Origin: Bacteroidales bacterium
GTDB taxonomy: Bacteria; Bacteroidota; Bacteroidia; Bacteroidales; UBA932
Reading direction: 5' to 3'
Assembly: GCA_017555965.1 (NCBI GenBank)
Contig: JAFZFH010000010.1
Coordinates: 1 to 40,488 of the forward strand
DNA: 40,488 nucleotides
Part shown: one piece after another, positions 38,385 through 40,488 of the stretch
Layout: each line of letters opens with the position of its first letter
How positions within the stretch are numbered: the stretch's first letter is position 1
Notes under the pieces: model-generated
The model's database searches: none
Seen by the model: only the letters and a program-made list of their open reading frames with translations
What the model was told of the DNA's origin: nothing
Made by a program: the position numbers and the translations under genes

Positions 38385-38795
38385 TTACTCCTCCGTTAGT
38401 GAATCCGACAACTGCTGAGCCTTATAAGTGAATCCTGTCCAATCAGACAATCTTGCATCATGGCACGTCGCCACCAAGTCCTTTTTGTGATAGAGTTGAA
38501 TGATGCTTGACTGTACATGAACGACCAGCTTCACATCGTTTGAAAATTTCTGAACCATCCTGACAAGTTTACCGTCTTCCTTCTCGTATCGAGTTTCACA
38601 GTTAGGGATGAATGATTCAGTATCCGGATCATCAGACTTGGTAACACCGCCCATCCTGATTGCCTCTGCCCTGATCTGCTTGGCAAAGTCGCTCTTGGTA
38701 ATAAAATTCAAGGCAGCCCAGACGGTAGGACTGGAAGTCTGGAACTTCTCCATCAAGGTTTTCTTAAATCCGATTGGAATTTCAATGCGCTTCAT
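38385..38795 (-). CDS. First early gene, HTH-like protein (possible Ner/Cro counterpart)
   Basis: A 136-residue protein that is the first gene of the early operon, about 60 bases from the early promoter. Its N-terminal half (FKKTLMEKFQTSSPTVWAAL then TKSDFAKQIRAEAIRMGG) has the look of a small DNA-binding domain with two helices around a turn. This is the place of ner in Mu, a repressor of the early and repressor promoters. The identity is inferred from position and pattern. Confidence 0.55.
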   Translation of the reverse strand: MKRIEIPIGFKKTLMEKFQTSSPTVWAALNFITKSDFAKQIRAEAIRMGGVTKSDDPDTESFIPNCETRYEKEDGKLVRMVQKFSNDVKLVVHVQSSIIQLYHKKDLVATCHDARLSDWTGFTYKAQQLSDSLTEE

Positions 38796-38822
38796 ACTTA
38801 TATGATTTCTAAAATTATTTCC

Positions 38823-38900
38823 TACTTTTGTAATCTTAATCGGTGATAAGTCGGTGCAAATATAGTACGCAAAAGCGAATATCCAAAACTTTTTGCGAAT
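38823..38900. promoter_or_regulatory. Divergent early and repressor promoters with operator-like repeats
   Basis: On the minus strand TATATTTG (38864-38857) lies 19 bases from a TTTG -33 box (38887-38884), a perfect Bacteroidetes promoter for the early operon. On the plus strand TACTTTTG (38823-38830) could start the repressor transcript. GCGAAT is repeated at 38875-38880 and 38895-38900, 20 bp apart, flanking the -33 box, with related TTTACG motifs to the right. These are plausible repressor or Ner operators. Confidence 0.65.
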
Positions 38901-38932
38901 TATTTACGCATTTACGAACATTAAGGGCTATA

Positions 38933-39625
38933 ATGGACATAAATAAGAGATTTGAAAAGGTCATAGAGACCTTATTCAAGGGCAATAAGAGAGCATTTGC
39001 CCGAACTATCGGAGTGGCAGCCACTGTGGTAGAGAACATTGTCGGTACCAGGCAAGGCAAGCCTTCATACGATGTGCTTGTAAAAGTATGCTCAAATGCG
39101 AACATTTCTGCCGAATGGCTTCTGAATGGTAGGGGAGAGATGCTTCAATCTTCTGCCGAACCGATTCCGGCAGAAGTGAAAGAAGACTTCAAAATGCGGA
39201 CGGATCGCACTGTCGACCTCCAGTCCGTGCCACTCTACGATCTGAACGCAGCTGCTGGACTTGTGGCACTCTTTGAAGCGAAGCACACTCAGGAACCTAC
39301 GGATTATCTCCAGATTCCTGACCTCCCCCCTTGTGATGGGGCGATATATGTCAGGGGAGATTCAATGTATCCGCTTCTAAAGAGTGGCGACATCGTATTA
39401 TATAAAGAAGTGCAGCACATCTTCTGGGGAGAAATGTATCTTCTCTCATTCTCTCTTGACGGGGAGGATTACATCACGATCAAATACATTCAGAAGGGCG
39501 ACAGGGAGGATACGGTTCGCCTGGTTAGCCATAATCCGCACCACGCACCAAAGGAAATCCCGGCTAATTCGATCCGGGCTTTGGCACTCGTAAAAGCCAG
39601 TGTAAGGTTCAACACAATGGGCTAA
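38933..39625 (+). CDS. LexA-like (S24) phage repressor
   Basis: A 230-residue repressor. The N-terminal domain (1-70) is a helix-turn-helix of the XRE type, AFARTIGVAATVVENIVGTR. The C-terminal domain is a LexA-type self-cleaving peptidase: a cleavage site A108-G109 in LNAAAGLV, catalytic S144 in YVRGDSMYPLL and K184 in YITIKYIQK. It should hold the lytic promoters off in lysogeny and cut itself when RecA is activated by DNA damage. I use the ATG at 38933; an upstream one at 38843 would need to be read through the divergent promoter. It is read toward the phage end, as in Mu. Confidence 0.9.
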   Translation: MDINKRFEKVIETLFKGNKRAFARTIGVAATVVENIVGTRQGKPSYDVLVKVCSNANISAEWLLNGRGEMLQSSAEPIPAEVKEDFKMRTDRTVDLQSVPLYDLNAAAGLVALFEAKHTQEPTDYLQIPDLPPCDGAIYVRGDSMYPLLKSGDIVLYKEVQHIFWGEMYLLSFSLDGEDYITIKYIQKGDREDTVRLVSHNPHHAPKEIPANSIRALALVKASVRFNTMG

Positions 39626-39644
39626 ATCAGGATCACGCACACAA

Positions 39645-39699
39645 AAACGACTGACGGATAGCAGTAAATAACACATTACTCGCTATCCGTCAGTCGTTT
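39645..39699 (+). terminator. Strong terminator after the repressor gene
   Basis: A perfect 18-bp stem, AAACGACTGACGGATAGC (39645-39662) with its complement at 39682-39699, with an inner AGTAA/TTACT pair, lies 20 bases past the repressor stop. T-rich sequence follows. It should end transcription in both directions. Confidence 0.8.
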
Positions 39700-40226
39700 A
39701 CATATTTATAGCGTCGTTTAACACCCTTGTATTAAAGGGTATTTATAGCCACACATTATTGCACTTCACCATATAGTATCGGATATTAACTATATTTTTA
39801 ACGCATTTATTTATACCGATTTTTGTCCACCCATTACGCAAAAAGTGTCCACCCATTACGTACTTTTCGACTTGATAACCTCCGAAGTGGTGTCCACCCA
39901 TTTGTCCACCCATTTGTCCACCCATTTTTCAGATCGCTCGAATTTGAAAGCCCCAGGACACCCCTATTTCGAAGGGCAAAAAGCCCCTTTTGAAAGACTA
40001 TTTTTCAAGTTTTGAAAGTGCTTCCGGTTATTCCTTCCCCACCCTCCCCTATTTAGCCCATAAAACCGCCATAGAAACACTTTCAGAAAGGATTCCGCAC
40101 GTCTATATATAAAGAAAAACGCCACCGAAATAAGACCCTTTTTAGCCCTTTTCGATAGCGATGTATCATTCTATTTTGAAAAGTCCGTTCAAACCGGCTC
40201 AAAATGTAACGCCCCCGACCTGCAAA
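39700..40226. other. Gene-free right-end region with direct repeats
   Basis: No plausible gene is seen here. It contains five copies of TGTCCACCCATT, at 39824, 39846, 39891, 39903 and 39915 (the last three in tandem), and copies of TTTGAAAG at 39943, 39989 and 40011. Two of the spacings are 22 bp, about two helical turns. I infer a protein-binding array, perhaps like the Mu internal activation sequence. A minus-strand frame through the repeats, starting MGGQMGGQMGGH, looks like a by-product of the repeats. Confidence 0.5.
39824..39926 (+). repeat. Five copies of a 12-bp direct repeat
   Basis: TGTCCACCCATT occurs at 39824-39835, 39846-39857, 39891-39902, 39903-39914 and 39915-39926. The first two share an extension ACG. 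The array lies between the repressor and the phage end, a position that suggests operator or transposition-enhancer function. Confidence 0.65.
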
Positions 40227-40345
40227 TGTCACATTTCGTATTACACCCTCAAACCCTCAAATTCAATCCCTAACTCTTTGATACTCTTACCATTTATCCC
40301 TCTACCCTACTACACTCCTATTGTTACATTTCGACTTGACCCCCA
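40227..40345 (-). repeat. Right phage end with transposase-binding sites
   Basis: Two inverted sites, TGTCACATTTCGTATT (40227-40242) and TGTTACATTTCGACTT (40322-40337), match each other at 13 of 16 positions and match the left-end sites in the opposite orientation. The outer site lies 8 bp from a terminal CA (40344-40345), read as TG on the other strand, and host coding sequence resumes right after it. This fits the end of a Mu-type element. Confidence 0.7.
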
Positions 40346-40488
40346 TAGATTTACCACTACCCTGTGGTCCTGTTAATATAAGGACATTATCATTTTGGCA
40401 ACCTGGTTCATAGATACGTTGTATAGCACCCACCAACCACCTCTTTGTCATTTCCCTTACAAGTGGTGTGTCTTGTACCCCATACAAA
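40346..40488 (-). pseudogene. Host VapE-like gene interrupted by the phage
   Basis: Minus-strand sequence from the window edge encodes a fragment of a virulence-associated protein E (VapE/VirE-like) helicase: DTPLVREMTKRWLVGAIQRI, then YEPGCQNDNVLILTGPQGSG, KS and the junction. The frame is broken inside the P-loop, so the phage integrated into this gene. VapE-like genes are common on mobile elements, so the target may itself be a prophage or island. The part beyond the P-loop is not found at the left flank. Confidence 0.75.

Noticed and set aside
39743-39925. Open frame starting MGGQMGGQMGGH
   Set aside because: It arises from direct DNA repeats that also occur out of frame with each other, so a DNA-level role is more likely.
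39824-39926. CRISPR-like array
   Set aside because: The repeats are only 12 bp and tandem or irregular, without unique spacers of constant length, and no cas gene is present.

Overview
The window is essentially one complete Mu-like (transposable) temperate siphovirus-type phage of a Bacteroidetes host, with very short host DNA at both ends. The host assignment rests on promoter boxes of the form TTTG-N19/20-TAnnTTTG, weak use of Shine-Dalgarno sites, and gene content. Established knowledge: the layout (MuA/MuB-type transposition genes, GemA-like and DUF3164 proteins, Mu-type head genes, tail genes ending in a diversity-generating retroelement) resembles the Bacteroides 'Hankyphage' group. I infer kinship from architecture only, because no search was run.

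Layout, right to left in the order of the phage programme. The right end (40227-40345) has inverted transposase-binding sites and interrupts a host VapE-like gene inside its P-loop. A LexA-type (S24) repressor is read rightward (38933-39625). Divergent from it, a perfect early promoter drives a long leftward operon (38795 to about 28755): small regulators, a tRNA-like element, transposase MuA, target ATPase MuB, a second P-loop ATPase, a GemA-like protein, a second tRNA-like element, ASCH and DUF3164 proteins, many small accessory genes, and an antirepressor with its own promoter and attenuator-like leader. A terminator at 28755-28790 closes this block.

Late genes run in two directions from a mirror-symmetric promoter region centred at 22118. 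Rightward: small and large terminase, portal, Mu gp36-like protein, head morphogenesis protein with a C-terminal nuclease-like domain, and Mu G- and gp37-like proteins. Leftward: protease/scaffold, major capsid, amidase, overlapping spanin-like pair, tail tube, tail chaperone with a -1 frameshift, tape measure, baseplate proteins, fibres and the DGR target protein.

The DGR is the best-supported special system. TR (4476-4600) and VR (4896-5020) differ at 15 positions, and all 15 are adenines in the coding sense of TR, with a reverse transcriptase just downstream. Beyond it lie a DUF6527-like gene, a candidate structured RNA on the opposite strand (1835-1969), an adenine methylase with a G9 tract in its cofactor motif, and a thymidylate-synthase homologue carrying the Asp typical of dCMP hydroxymethylases. 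A terminator and three transposase-binding sites end the phage.

The less usual material is in RNA and regulation: two non-decoding tRNA-like elements in the early operon, the candidate ncRNA, a switch-like leader before the antirepressor, and the divergent late promoter. These come from reading base pairing by eye and have not been tested by folding or covariance.
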